From assembly GCF_002953255.1 (NCBI RefSeq), contig NZ_CP026498.1, positions 11,287,488 through 11,340,025 on the forward strand: a stretch of DNA of 52,538 bases, written 5' to 3'. Positions 18,120 to 26,390 of this stretch are shown here, piece after piece; positions within the stretch are counted from its first letter, which is position 1, and every line of letters starts with the position of its first letter. The notes beneath the pieces were generated by a model. It did no database searches and was not told where the DNA came from. It saw nothing but the letters and a program-made list of their open reading frames with translations. A program made the position numbers and the translations under genes. The stretch is from Streptomyces sp. CB01881. GTDB lineage: Bacteria; Actinomycetota; Actinomycetes; Streptomycetales; Streptomycetaceae.

Positions 18120-19418
18120 TCAGGGGGTGGCGTGGCGCAGGATGTCCAGCACCTCGTCGGTGATGGCGGCCTCGTTCCGTTCCAGGTCGGGTCCGGTGAG
18201 CTGGTCGGGCAGTGCGGGCAGGCCGGTCAGGACCGGGGTGTGCAGGTGGCCGCCCGGCAGGTCCGGGGCGAGTTCGAGCCGCAACCGGTTGGAGCGGTAG
18301 GCGACTTCGTTGGACAGGTACCCGCCGCCGCCCCCCGCCACGGCGCGCGAGCCGGGGGTCGGGCCGTCCTCGCGGTCGACCGGCCGGTCGCCGCCGGCCG
18401 GGATCTCGGTGACGGCGCTGTTCAGCCGGACCGGGAACGGCTGTTGGACGGTGGTCATCTCCTCGGCGGGCAGGGAGGTCGCGATGAACTCCGCGCCGGG
18501 GCCGAGGCCCGGGGCGGTGACCGGGTGGTCGCGGGTGCCGCCGGAGAGGGCACCGACGTTGTCCGGGTAGGGGTCGGCGGAGCGGGCGCGGCCTGCCCAC
18601 GCCTCCAGGGTGAACAGCCCGGGATAGCCCTGGCTGATCGTGGTGATCTGGTCGCCGGCGCGCGGCCCGGGCGCGAGGCGCGGGCCGAAGGCGCGCTCGA
18701 CGATGCCGCGGTCGAAGTCGCCGTAGCGCACCGGCAGCACGACGGCCCGGATCTCGGCCCGGGTGCCGTCGGCCAGGGTGATCCGCCGGCCGTTCAGCTG
18801 GAGGACGGCCGAGCCGGAGGGGTTGGCCCGGCGCAGCTCGGTGTCCAGGCCGAACGGGTCGAAGCCGCTGACGAACACCCGGCGCACGTCCGGGGCGCCG
18901 CTGAAGTCGTTGTCCCGCAGGCCGCGCGAGGCGTCCTCGAACCGCTGCCGCAGCCGGCCGGCGTCCACGGTGAAGTCGGGCCGCCACTGGGCGAGTCGGA
19001 CGGTCATGGCCAGCCGGGCCCAGTACAGCGGGCGGTCGTCCCGGGCGGGCAGGTCACCGCCGGTGCGCCGGCCCTGGGCCCGGTTGACCGCCGCCCGCCA
19101 GAGCGCCTCGCCCCAGGCGTCGACCAGGCGCTCGGCCTCCGCGGCGCCGCGGGTGGCGCACAGCGCGGCCGGGAAGCGGTGGACGAAGTCGCCGAGGCCG
19201 GCTCGTTCGGTGAAGGCGGCGGTCCGCGCGTCCCGGAGCCGGGCCTGCTCGGGGTCGGCTCCCCCCTCGGCGGGGGCGTCGGCCAGGGTGTCGGCCGGCG
19301 CGGCGGTGGCCGTGGAGCAGGCGGACTGCGCCTGGGCCGGGACGGCGGTCGGGAGCAGCAGCGCGGCCAGCGCACCGGCGAGGGTGACGGCCAGCTTGGC
19401 GGGACGGGCGATGGTCAT
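18120..19418 (-). CDS. Secreted pyroglutamyl-peptidase-like protein, catalytic Cys replaced
   Basis: 432 residues from ATG 19418. A Sec signal peptide (hydrophobic 8-30, ending near AQAQS) shows export. The N-terminal 180 residues are helical and unassigned. From about 181 the peptidase C15 fold appears: VFVSGFDPFG (compare VTGFEPFG), TLEAWAGRAR with Glu272 at the usual acid position, and GGHLHTP with His393. The expected YVCN-type nucleophile block reads YLSN (Ser369). It may hydrolyse by serine, use another substrate, or only bind. Single gene. Confidence 0.75.
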   Translation of the reverse strand: MTIARPAKLAVTLAGALAALLLPTAVPAQAQSACSTATAAPADTLADAPAEGGADPEQARLRDARTAAFTERAGLGDFVHRFPAALCATRGAAEAERLVDAWGEALWRAAVNRAQGRRTGGDLPARDDRPLYWARLAMTVRLAQWRPDFTVDAGRLRQRFEDASRGLRDNDFSGAPDVRRVFVSGFDPFGLDTELRRANPSGSAVLQLNGRRITLADGTRAEIRAVVLPVRYGDFDRGIVERAFGPRLAPGPRAGDQITTISQGYPGLFTLEAWAGRARSADPYPDNVGALSGGTRDHPVTAPGLGPGAEFIATSLPAEEMTTVQQPFPVRLNSAVTEIPAGGDRPVDREDGPTPGSRAVAGGGGGYLSNEVAYRSNRLRLELAPDLPGGHLHTPVLTGLPALPDQLTGPDLERNEAAITDEVLDILRHATP

Positions 19419-19579
19419 GAAATGTGACAGTACATGGACAGGTGATGGCCCACCAGACGGCCTCGCGGGCCGATCCCGATCGGCTGACGATTCACCGAGG
19501 GCTCCGGCGGCAAGCCTCCGCCGGGCAGGACGCGGGCCCGGTCCAGTGGTGCGGACCGGGTCCGCGGCAGGGGTCGGGT

Positions 19580-19750
19580 TCAGGCCTGGGCGGCCCGCCG
19601 CCGCATCTGGGCGGGGACGAGCCGGCGGACGCGCTCCGCGGCCCGGGCGCGGCACGACCGGCGGACGATCACGGCACGGACGGCCTGCCGCCGGTCCGCC
19701 TCGCGCAGCAGATCGGCCTCGCGCAGCTGGTGGAGCGAGTAGTGCAGCAT
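19580..19750 (-). CDS. Small basic helical protein
   Basis: 56 residues from ATG 19750: MLHYSLHQLREADLLREADR then a highly basic C-terminus. Short proteins of this pattern (a helix with Leu/Arg/Glu, then a basic tail) are common and unnamed in Streptomyces. It could be a peripheral nucleic-acid- or membrane-binding peptide. No partner gene is adjacent. Confidence 0.5.
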   Translation of the reverse strand: MLHYSLHQLREADLLREADRRQAVRAVIVRRSCRARAAERVRRLVPAQMRRRAAQA

Positions 19751-20267
19751 GCGTCTGTCCTCCCGGACGGGGTGTGCTTTCGCCCCCACCCTCGTCCGCC
19801 GCAGGCCCCGGGCGCCTGAGGCGAGCGTCCCGCTGCGACCCCAGGAGTACCTGTGGCACCGGCCGGATGCGTTCGACTTCCTCGACCAGGCCATGCTGCC
19901 GGCTTTCACGCTGCCGCCGTGCGCGGTCCCGTTCATGCTCATCACGTCCGCCCTGGCCGGGCGGTCGGCGGTGTCGACGCCGGCCCTGCGGCTGGGTCCG
20001 AACCAGGAGGCCGCCGCCGGCCGGCCGTGGTCGGGCTCGCCGGCCGGGGCGCTGCGCGGCCCCTGCCGCATGTTGGCGGGCATGGCGAGTCGGGGCGCCC
20101 CGAGGTGAAGCGCTACAACTCGTCCGGGCCCGGGGTGGTGGCGGGAGCAGACGGCTCCTGCGGGCGCGGCGGCCGCTGGAGCCGGTCGGTGGTGGCGGCC
20201 TTGAGAGCGCCGAGGGCGGGGAGGACGTCCGCGCGCGGCATGGGGGCCGGGGCGCCGCGCCGGACGT
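19751..20267. other. Intergenic stretch, no confident gene
   Basis: Both strands have open frames here, but none has a start with RBS and a recognisable domain. The plus-strand reading near 19840-19990 (RPDAFDFLDQAMLPAF, LPPCAVPFMLITSALA) is the best of them and may be a remnant. Confidence 0.4.
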
Positions 20268-20302
20268 GCCGGAGGTGCCGCACGCGGTGCGGCACCTCCG
20301 GC
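20268..20302 (-). terminator. Perfect 16-bp hairpin terminator
   Basis: Two perfectly complementary 16-base arms (20268-20283 and 20287-20302) flank a GCG loop. The hairpin lies 15 bases past the stop of the repeat-containing secreted protein, so it most likely ends that minus-strand transcript. There is no U-run, as is usual in streptomycetes. Confidence 0.8.
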
Positions 20303-20317
20303 GTACGGGCGTCGGGG

Positions 20318-20920
20318 TCAGAGGCGGTTGAGGTAGTAGCCGCCGTGGCCGGTGCAGGCGAGCCCCGTGTAGGCGCCCGCGCGAAAGCCGGCCGGGATCG
20401 GCGAGTTGGGGCAGATGAGCAGGCCTCCCTTCGCGAGCTGGTGGTACCAGGCACCGACTCCGTTGCAGCCGGGGACTATGTAGCCGGTCACGACGTACCC
20501 CGGGACGATCGGGGAGCCGCCGCAGGTCCAGATCCCGTCCTTGACGAGGTTGTGCCGCCAGGCACCCACCCCGTTGCAGCCGGCCCTGACGTAGTCGGTG
20601 ATGACGTACCCCGGGACGATCGGGGAGCCGCCGCAGGTGTAGAGCCCGTCCGCGGCCGGCTGCTGGTACCACGAGCCCCAGCCGCTGCAGCCGTCCTTGT
20701 TGAAGGCGGTGAGGACCCATCCGTCCGGGATGGCGGCGCCGGCGCAGGACCACTGGCCGGCGGCGGTGACGCCGGCCGGCCGGGCGGCCGCGTTCGACGT
20801 TCCGGTGACGGTGCCCGCGAGGACGAAGGCGGCGATGAGCGCGAGCGCGCCCAGGGTGGCGCCGATGCCACGGCGCACGACCGCGCCGGTCAGACGCTTC
20901 CACAGATGGCGAGGATGCAT
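20318..20920 (-). CDS. Secreted protein of tandem Cys-containing repeats
   Basis: 200 residues. A basic start and hydrophobic stretch (about 18-38) give a signal peptide or anchor. The rest is four copies of a module of about 37 residues with the pattern GLYTCGGSPIVPGYVITDY followed by AGCNGVGAWRHNL. The two central copies are nearly identical in DNA as well (period 111 bases, 20492 and 20603). Each module has two Cys, probably a disulfide. I do not recognise the family; the repeats suggest ligand or wall binding outside the cell. Its terminator follows directly. Confidence 0.7.
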   Translation of the reverse strand: MHPRHLWKRLTGAVVRRGIGATLGALALIAAFVLAGTVTGTSNAAARPAGVTAAGQWSCAGAAIPDGWVLTAFNKDGCSGWGSWYQQPAADGLYTCGGSPIVPGYVITDYVRAGCNGVGAWRHNLVKDGIWTCGGSPIVPGYVVTGYIVPGCNGVGAWYHQLAKGGLLICPNSPIPAGFRAGAYTGLACTGHGGYYLNRL

Positions 20921-21150
20921 GGTCGGTTCACTCCAGTCCTGGCGGCGGGCATGCTCGATGCCCGCTGGTCGGGGGGATGGCCGAGCGTGGATCGGGCCTC
21001 ACCTTAGTGCGGAGATCGTGCGGATATCCGATGCCTGGGCTGTGAAGGACTCAGCTTGGCCTGAACATGTCTAATCGTGCCCGGCCGGAGGCGGTCACGA
21101 CGGGAGCTGCAGCAGGACGGCCATCCCGACGTGGCCCTGGCGAGCCGCCG

Positions 21151-22380
21151 TCAGCGACGCGCCGAGAAGATCGCGATGCCGTTGGGAACCGGTCTTTCCT
21201 GGTCGTGGTGGAGGTTGTTGCGGACGACGGCACGGCCGGTGGCGGGCGCCCGGGTGGCGATGGTGGCGGACCCTCCGCCGTCCAGATAGGAGGCCTCGGC
21301 GCAGCCCAGGGAGTGGAGGACACCAGCCAGTCCGCCGAGGGTGAGTCCGGTGGAGGTGCCGACGCGCCCGTCGGTGGAGAGCAGCCGCAGGGTGTGCCCG
21401 CCGTGGCCGATGCCGATGGCCGTGCGGGGTTCGGCGGTGACGTCGTCCAGGCCCGGCAGAAGACGGTGGTCGCGGATCAGCGGGTAGGCGCCGAGGGCGA
21501 AGGCGAACGGCACCGGGCTGCTGGAGGCGAGGCGGTAGTCGACCGCGGCGGGGGTGCCCGGAGCCAGTCCGCGCAGGGCCCGGGCGCCGGCTTCGCGGCC
21601 GAGCAGAACAGTGGTGTCCGGATCGATGGGGCCGGTGCCCGGTGCGTCGGAGACCGTCGCGATGCGGCCGTGGCGGATGGTCACCTCGTAGGTGTCGCTG
21701 GTGCAGGGGGCGGCCCGATCGTCGTCGGTCCCGCACGCGGCGCGTGCGCGGGAGACCTCTCCCCACTGGGAGGTGAAGGCCCCGATCGAGTCGACGGGCA
21801 GGGCGTACTGGTTGAGGCCGCCCAGCGCCAGTTCACTTCGTGGGGTGCGGATGTGACCGTGCAGCACCAGACGGTCCATCCGGGCCCTGCCGTCCACCCC
21901 CACACCGAACACGTCCTCATCGGTGTCACCGAGCGGCCTCGTCCGGCCGAAACGCTGCCCCTCGGGCACTGCGCCCTTCAGTGGCCGGCCGTTCAGGACC
22001 GACGGGCCGGAGGCGGCACCGGTCGCCTGGACGCCGGGGTGCTGCTCCTCGGTGATGTCGAAGAAGTCGCCGTTGATCGCAGCGGCGGCCCCGGCTTCCT
22101 CCCCCATCCGGGAGACCGTCTTCCGGGCAGCGACCGCGCCTGGGTAGAGCAGGTTGGCGACCACCCCCGGATGCTCCAGATCCGCCGTCACCACGTAGAC
22201 CCGGGCACTTCCCTGCGAAGTGGGGACGGTGAACGCCTCGTAGACCACACCGGGCGCCACCTGCTCGCGCACCACGGCGGAACCGGCCGGGGCGGCGATG
22301 GCCTGGTGGGCCATGGAACCCGACCCCAGGGCCACCGGGACCAGGGCCAAAGCAGCGGCGGCGCTCGTGACAGACCTCAT
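21151..22380 (-). CDS. Secreted phosphodiester glycosidase family protein
   Basis: 409 residues from ATG 22380, with a signal peptide (about 5-30). Domain motifs of the NAGPA-like phosphodiester glycosidase family are present: AAINGDFFDI near residue 95 and, at the C-terminus, LHSLGCAEASYLDGGGSATI. Members cleave sugar-phosphodiester links outside the cell. The same frame stays open upstream through a truncated IS110 transposase, giving a 693-codon frame, but this gene has its own start and signal peptide, so a fusion need not be made. No operon partner. Confidence 0.85.
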   Translation of the reverse strand: MRSVTSAAAALALVPVALGSGSMAHQAIAAPAGSAVVREQVAPGVVYEAFTVPTSQGSARVYVVTADLEHPGVVANLLYPGAVAARKTVSRMGEEAGAAAAINGDFFDITEEQHPGVQATGAASGPSVLNGRPLKGAVPEGQRFGRTRPLGDTDEDVFGVGVDGRARMDRLVLHGHIRTPRSELALGGLNQYALPVDSIGAFTSQWGEVSRARAACGTDDDRAAPCTSDTYEVTIRHGRIATVSDAPGTGPIDPDTTVLLGREAGARALRGLAPGTPAAVDYRLASSSPVPFAFALGAYPLIRDHRLLPGLDDVTAEPRTAIGIGHGGHTLRLLSTDGRVGTSTGLTLGGLAGVLHSLGCAEASYLDGGGSATIATRAPATGRAVVRNNLHHDQERPVPNGIAIFSARR

Positions 22381-22559
22381 CAAGTCACTATGCGCGGCAC
22401 TGGGCGGCATTCTGGCGCAGGCACGGCAACCGACCGTCAGGAAAGCACCCCCGCACCCCCTCCGGCGACCCGGGTTTTCAGGGCAGCGGCCCAGCACACA
22501 CCCGCCGCCGCCTTCGCCGTCTCCCCCAGGCGCGACCTGCGGTGCTACGACGTCGCACC

Positions 22560-23169
22560 TCCGATGACCGAGGCGCTTGAGGACCAGTCTGACGGCTGCG
22601 ACCGGGGTGGCCAGATCGGTGCCTGGACGGCTTACGGCCAGCCGCCGGACCAGCTCGGTTGGGGTCAGTGAGCGCGGTGCTTCGCGGACCTCAGCGGGCG
22701 CGGTGATGATCAGTGATTTCATCTGGTTGACGGTCTGGGTGCGGGCTTTGACGGCGCTGGCGCGTACGACACGCAGCCCGCGGATTGCCTCGACCGCGCC
22801 GTCGCGGTGCTTCGGCGTGCCGGTGGCGCGGCCGGCGAGTACCGCAGTGGCGGCGGCATAGGCGTCGATGGAGTCCGATTTCCCTGCCGCTCGGCGAGCT
22901 CGACGGTCGGGTCGGTCCACCTCGATGACGGCGATCTGGTTGGCCCGGAGGTAGCGGCCGAGTTCGGCGCCGAAGGAGCCGGTGCCCTCCATGCCCACGA
23001 CCAGCACTCGGCCGTGGGACTGCAGCCATTCCAGCAGGTCTCGGTAGCCCGCAGGCGTCGTGGGGAAGGCCTCGGTGGCCAGGTGCCGGCCGATGGTGTC
23101 GATGACGGCGGCCTGGTGGACGTCGGTGTGGGTGTCGATCCCGCCGATCACCTCGATGGGCTGTGACAT
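22560..23169 (-). mobile_element. IS110-family transposase, N-terminal fragment
   Basis: From ATG 23169 about 200 residues of an IS110-type DEDD transposase remain: GGIDTHTDVHQAAVID (Asp12), VVGMEGTGSFG (Glu61) and KSDSIDAYAA (Asp99, Asp102), then KARTQTVNQMKSLI. The C-terminal Transposase_20 domain, with its catalytic serine, is missing after about 22560, where the frame runs into the leader of the glycosidase. The element is therefore not mobile by itself. Bases 23170-23260 upstream may keep its noncoding end. Confidence 0.85.
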
Positions 23170-23385
23170 GGTGGCCGGGTTCCTTCCGTGCGCGGCGAGT
23201 GGGCTCGCGCGCACCGGCCGGCGGACGGACACGACTGTGATGGGACCACGTTGGTCAAGCTTCTATGAGGTCACGATCACCAGCCGGTACACGCGGTGGC
23301 ACCGCTCGGGAAGGTCGACGATTCAGAGTGAGGACAGCCGAAGCGTCAATCGGGGATCTCGGAGCTTCCCGGTGTGCCCGCCTGA

Positions 23386-23862
23386 TCAGCGGGCATGCTC
23401 GTGGCTGTTTCGAAGGGCGCCCACGGGCTTCCCGTAGGGCGAGTAGACCAACAAGTACCCGCCCGCCGGCAGGCAGCCCTGGACGTCGCCCGTGTACGCA
23501 GGGACTGTGACGGCCCAGCAGCCCGAGTACGCGGGGTCGGTGATCGGCACGGCCGGTGCACCGGTGTAGACGTAGGTGTGCCCGTCGGCCTGCGGTCCCA
23601 CCCGCACGCACGCGTTCTGGCGGAACGACCGAGGGTTGTCGTTGGGGTTCCTGGACGTGACGAGATCGCCGAAGGCGCGGTATCCGTCAGGGGCCACCGC
23701 CCTCCACACGGCTTCGCGGGTGGGGCCGGTCACCGACCCGATCTTGTCGAAGCGTTCGGGTGGGCGCAGCAGGGGAGGACCGGCGTTCGGGTCGGTCTCC
23801 TTGATGGCCAGACACCCCCCGTCGTACTCCGGGAAAACCCGCCGACCTGGCGGTTCTCGCAC
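23386..23862 (-). CDS. Vps62-related (DUF946-like) protein, possibly N-terminally short
   Basis: 158 residues from GTG 23862. The block EAVWRAVAPDGYRAFGDLV followed by NACVRVGPQ matches Vps62-type proteins, in which a W-P-GY-GD-V motif starts each unit. No signal peptide is visible although relatives are often exported, so the gene may have lost its start. It lies 17 bases downstream of the next gene on the same strand and may be co-transcribed with it. Role unknown. Confidence 0.55.
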   Translation of the reverse strand: MREPPGRRVFPEYDGGCLAIKETDPNAGPPLLRPPERFDKIGSVTGPTREAVWRAVAPDGYRAFGDLVTSRNPNDNPRSFRQNACVRVGPQADGHTYVYTGAPAVPITDPAYSGCWAVTVPAYTGDVQGCLPAGGYLLVYSPYGKPVGALRNSHEHAR

Positions 23863-23879
23863 CGCCGGGCCACGCGCGG

Positions 23880-24506
23880 TCAGGCGAGGCCGATCTCCTG
23901 GTAGAAGGTCCGGTTGTCCCAGAAGAGGAACTCCTCCTGCATCACTCCGTCCTTGTTCCAGATGCCGACCGTGACCATGTTGACGGAGAACTTCTTGCCC
24001 GTCGGCTGGATGAAGCCGCCCTTGCCGTCCGGCATGGGACGTGTGAAGGTGCCCTGCATGACGCCGGTCACCGAGGTCAGGTTGCCCTTGGCGATGCGGT
24101 TCGGGTGCTCGGTGATGCGCGTGTCCGGCGCCCAGACGAACTGGCTCTTCATATCGGCGATGTGCTGGTCGAGGCCGTCCGTGTAGTGGCCGTCGGGCCA
24201 GTGGACGCGGATGTTCTGCGCGTGGCTCTCACCGATCCGGTCCCAGTGCTGGCCGGAGTATTCGTTGAAGTCCAGGTCGTCGAAGGTCTCCAGGTTCTTG
24301 CGCTCCTCATGGGTCAGGTTGGTCGGCCAGGACGACTCGGCCTGCGAGGTGGCGGCCGGGTTGCCCAGCGGTTCCGGGCCGGCCGTGGCCGCGGACGCCA
24401 GGCCGGTTCCGGTGGCTACCGCGGTGAGGACGAGGGCGCCCAGGGCGGCGGCGCCCGCGCCCTTCAGGACGTTGCGGCGGTTGAGGACGTTGCGGCGGTT
24501 GATCAT
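23880..24506 (-). CDS. Tat-exported SnoaL-like/ester cyclase family protein
   Basis: 208 residues from ATG 24506. The N-terminus carries two overlapping twin-arginine motifs (NRRNVLNRRNVLKG), then a hydrophobic stretch and an Ala-rich cleavage region near residue 45. The mature part has an NTF2-like fold pattern: NEYSGQHWDRIGESHAQNI, VHWPDG, MQGTFTRPMPDGKG and QEEFLFWDNRTFYQEIGL. Such proteins are polyketide-cyclase-like; the activity here is unknown. The double motif comes from an exact 18-base tandem duplication (24466-24501). It is 58 bases downstream of the DoxX gene, a likely common transcript. Confidence 0.8.
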   Translation of the reverse strand: MINRRNVLNRRNVLKGAGAAALGALVLTAVATGTGLASAATAGPEPLGNPAATSQAESSWPTNLTHEERKNLETFDDLDFNEYSGQHWDRIGESHAQNIRVHWPDGHYTDGLDQHIADMKSQFVWAPDTRITEHPNRIAKGNLTSVTGVMQGTFTRPMPDGKGGFIQPTGKKFSVNMVTVGIWNKDGVMQEEFLFWDNRTFYQEIGLA

Positions 24507-24564
24507 GTCGAAACTCCTTGTCTGCAAGATCACGCTGGGGAGAAGGGGGTAGAGGGGGTGCGGC

Positions 24565-24939
24565 TCAGAAGGCGTAGGGGCCGAAGCGGCCCCAGGCCAC
24601 CACAGCGGCCAGGACGAGTAGCACCAGGGCGACCGGGAGCGCCTTCGCCTCCTTGCGGCGCAGGTGCAGCGCGACGGCGCCGAGCATGGTCGCCGCGAGT
24701 CCGAGGGCGGCCCAGGCCGCCAGGGCCGGCGCGATGCCGAGCACGGCCGGGACGATCAGCCCGAGGGCGCCGAGCACCTCGACGGCGCCGACCGCCTTGA
24801 CCGACCTCGGAGGGACGTCCTCGGCCCAGGCCATGCCGGAGGCGGCCAGCTTCTCGCGCGGCTGGCTGATCTTCATCAGCCCGACCGCCAGGAACAGGAG
24901 CGCGAGGACGCCGGCAATGACCCACAGGGCGGTGTTCAT
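24565..24939 (-). CDS. DoxX-family membrane protein
   Basis: 124 residues from ATG 24939, four membrane segments (about 4-24, 45-66, 70-90, 100-118). The N-terminal LFLAVGLMKISQPREKLAASGM and MAWAEDVPPRSVKAVGAVEVLGALGL blocks are typical of DoxX-like proteins. These small membrane proteins are tied to redox or respiratory functions but their activity is not settled. It is transcribed divergently from a MarR gene, with three matching operators between them, so it is probably the repressor's main target. The cyclase-like gene follows on the same strand. Confidence 0.85.
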   Translation of the reverse strand: MNTALWVIAGVLALLFLAVGLMKISQPREKLAASGMAWAEDVPPRSVKAVGAVEVLGALGLIVPAVLGIAPALAAWAALGLAATMLGAVALHLRRKEAKALPVALVLLVLAAVVAWGRFGPYAF

Positions 24940-24961
24940 CAGGGGACTTCCCATCCGTTGA

Positions 24962-24975
24962 CTTGATGCTTCAAG
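24962..24975. promoter_or_regulatory. MarR operator, site 1 (CTTGATGCTTCAAG)
   Basis: A 14-base palindrome CTTGA-N4-TCAAG that overlaps the expected transcription start of the DoxX gene. It is one of three sites with the same half-sites in this intergenic region, spaced 34 and 33 bases apart (about three helical turns each). Confidence 0.75.
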
Positions 24976-24979
24976 TCCG

Positions 24980-25008
24980 AAGCTAGCCCGGCAAACTTGA
25001 AGCGTCAA
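24980..25008 (-). promoter_or_regulatory. DoxX promoter
   Basis: On the minus strand, TTGACG (25003-25008) and TAGCTT (24980-24985) are separated by exactly 17 bases, a good SigA-type (HrdB) promoter. The start would fall near 24973, inside operator 1, while operator 2 covers the -35 box, so binding of a repressor would block it. Confidence 0.65.
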
Positions 25009-25009
25009 G
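24996..25009. promoter_or_regulatory. MarR operator, site 2 (CTTGAAGCGTCAAG)
   Basis: Second CTTGA-N4-TCAAG palindrome, covering the -35 box of the DoxX promoter. The half-sites are perfect. Confidence 0.75.
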
Positions 25010-25028
25010 CGAGGAGGAGTGGATTTGG

Positions 25029-25042
25029 GTTGAAAGATCAAG
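25029..25042. promoter_or_regulatory. MarR operator, site 3 (GTTGAAAGATCAAG)
   Basis: Third site with one mismatch in the outer base (G for C). It ends two bases before a TAGGAT -10 box (25044-25049) of the MarR gene. Six bases separate that box from ATG 25056 and no Shine-Dalgarno is seen, so the transcript may be leaderless and autorepressed through this site. Confidence 0.65.
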
Positions 25043-25055
25043 CTAGGATGCGGTC

Positions 25056-25535
25056 ATGGACGCGCATGAACCCCGCTGGCTGAACGCCGAGGAGCGGCAG
25101 ACCTGGCTCTCCCTGGCCGCCATGGTGATCAACCTGTCGAACGCGCTGGACACCCAGCTGCAGCACGATGCCGGCATCAGCCACTTCGAGTACCAGGTCC
25201 TCGCCACCCTGTCCGAGGCCGCCGAACGCACCATGCGCATGAGCGACCTGGCGGTCCTCACCAACGGCTCGCTCTCCCGCCTGTCCCACGTGGTCAAGCG
25301 CCTGGAGAAGCAGGGCTGGGTGCGCCGCACCCCCGATCCGGACAACGGCCGCTACACCCTGGCCATCCTCACCGAAACGGGCTGGGAGAAAGTCGTCGCC
25401 ACCGCCCCGGGCCATGTCGAGGAGGTCCGCCGCCTCGTCTTCGACCCGCTCACCCAGGCCCAGCAGCGCACCCTCCACGTGATCGGCCAGCGCGTCAACC
25501 AGGCCGTCGACCCCACCGGCACCTGCCCGCAGTGA
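25056..25535 (+). CDS. MarR-family transcriptional repressor
   Basis: 159 residues. The dimerisation helix LSLAAMVINLSNALDTQLQ is followed by the winged helix ISHFEYQVLATLSEA, MRMSDLAVLTNGSLSRLSHV and VKRLEKQGWVRRTPDPDNGR. It is divergent from DoxX, and the three CTTGA-N4-TCAAG palindromes in the 116-base gap are its likely binding sites, controlling both genes. No reactive Cys is found in the sensing helices (the only Cys is near the C-terminus), so the inducer is probably a small ligand such as a phenolic compound. Confidence 0.9.
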   Translation: MDAHEPRWLNAEERQTWLSLAAMVINLSNALDTQLQHDAGISHFEYQVLATLSEAAERTMRMSDLAVLTNGSLSRLSHVVKRLEKQGWVRRTPDPDNGRYTLAILTETGWEKVVATAPGHVEEVRRLVFDPLTQAQQRTLHVIGQRVNQAVDPTGTCPQ

Positions 25536-25674
25536 CGGTGCGCACCGCACGTCACTGCGGGCCGCCCCGCGGAAGGCTCACCGTGTCCTCGACAGCCGAT
25601 CCCGTCGTACCCGCCGGCGCCTACGACGACATCCCGGTGGAGGCGAAGGCATGCGCACCCGGCGGACTCCTCGG

Positions 25675-25974
25675 TCAGTGCAGGTCCAGTCCCGGGTAGT
25701 AGCCGCGCTGGTACTCCGACAGACCGGAGGCGGCCAACTCGCCCCCGCCCCGGCAGACGGGGCAGACCCTCGTCGTGCCGCACTCCCCGCACCGACTCCG
25801 CGGCCGGTTCCGGCCGGGCACCCACCCGCGGCCACCGCACCCGGGACACCGGCCGAGGCCGTCGCACTCGTAGCAGAGGACGTAACCAGGCGTGACGGTC
25901 ACCGGCGTCCGCACCGGCTCCGCCTCCTCGACCGGTCGCGGCGGGCACAGTGCCGGCACCGTCGGCAAGGGCAC
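25675..25974 (-). CDS. Small DnaJ-type cysteine-rich protein
   Basis: 99 residues from GTG 25974; an in-frame GTG nearer the domain is an alternative. It carries four CxxC pairs in the order of a DnaJ central zinc domain: CYECDGLGRCPGCGGRG, then CGECGTTRVCPVCRGGG. No J-domain is present, so it is a stand-alone zinc protein. Similar small proteins are scattered in Streptomyces accessory regions. Its function could be protein or nucleic-acid binding. It partly adjoins a replication-relaxation remnant upstream on the same strand. Confidence 0.6.
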   Translation of the reverse strand: MPLPTVPALCPPRPVEEAEPVRTPVTVTPGYVLCYECDGLGRCPGCGGRGWVPGRNRPRSRCGECGTTRVCPVCRGGGELAASGLSEYQRGYYPGLDLH

Positions 25975-26059
25975 AGGCAGGCGGGTACGGCTGCTGAAGA
26001 CGCCGAACCGCGCCGGCGATTTGGGCGTGGCACCCGGCCACCGAAGCCGTGCTGCGCAC

Positions 26060-26390
26060 GGCGCGGCTCCCCCGGCCCTGGCCGGCGGTGGCGGCGATGG
26101 GCACGGCGTCGTCGTACTCGCGCCGGCCGTCCCCGTCGTTGTCGTGCCGCGTGACCGTCCACCGGCTGCCGGCCCGGCAGTCCGTGGACAGGCCGGCCAC
26201 CGCCTCCTGCCGGTTGGCCAGGCCGACCGGTCCGGCCTCGGTGACGACCAGGGCGACCGGCGGGTACCCGGCCCGGGTGTGCCCCGGGTAGGCGCGGCGC
26301 CACCAGTGCACCGTGCGGTCGGCCGGTTCCTCTCCGGCGAGGGCCGGATTGTCGTCCCGGACCTTCATGCGGAATGCGGTGCTGCGGCCG
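26060..26390 (-). pseudogene. Replication-relaxation remnant (copy B)
   Basis: Coding character runs from FRMKVRDDNPALAGEEPADR (about 26376) through HTRAGYPPVALVVTEAGP, LANRQEAVAGLS and HDNDGDGRREYDDAVPIAAT, ending near 26060 where the frame turns random. No start codon fits, and the N-terminal DNA-binding half is missing. Its KVRD-PADR-WWRR segment is closely similar to copy A (6.2 kb). Its acidic segment matches copy C (28.8 kb), including a run of more than 40 nearly identical bases. Confidence 0.55.

Noticed and set aside
20492..20638. Possible CRISPR-like direct repeats
   Set aside because: The repeat lies in frame within a protein, has a 37-codon period and no short variable spacers. 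No CRISPR array or cas gene is visible.
18120..20903. A 927-codon minus frame that would fuse several genes
   Set aside because: Only its last 432 codons are coding; the upstream part covers intergenic DNA and the wrong frame of the repeat protein.
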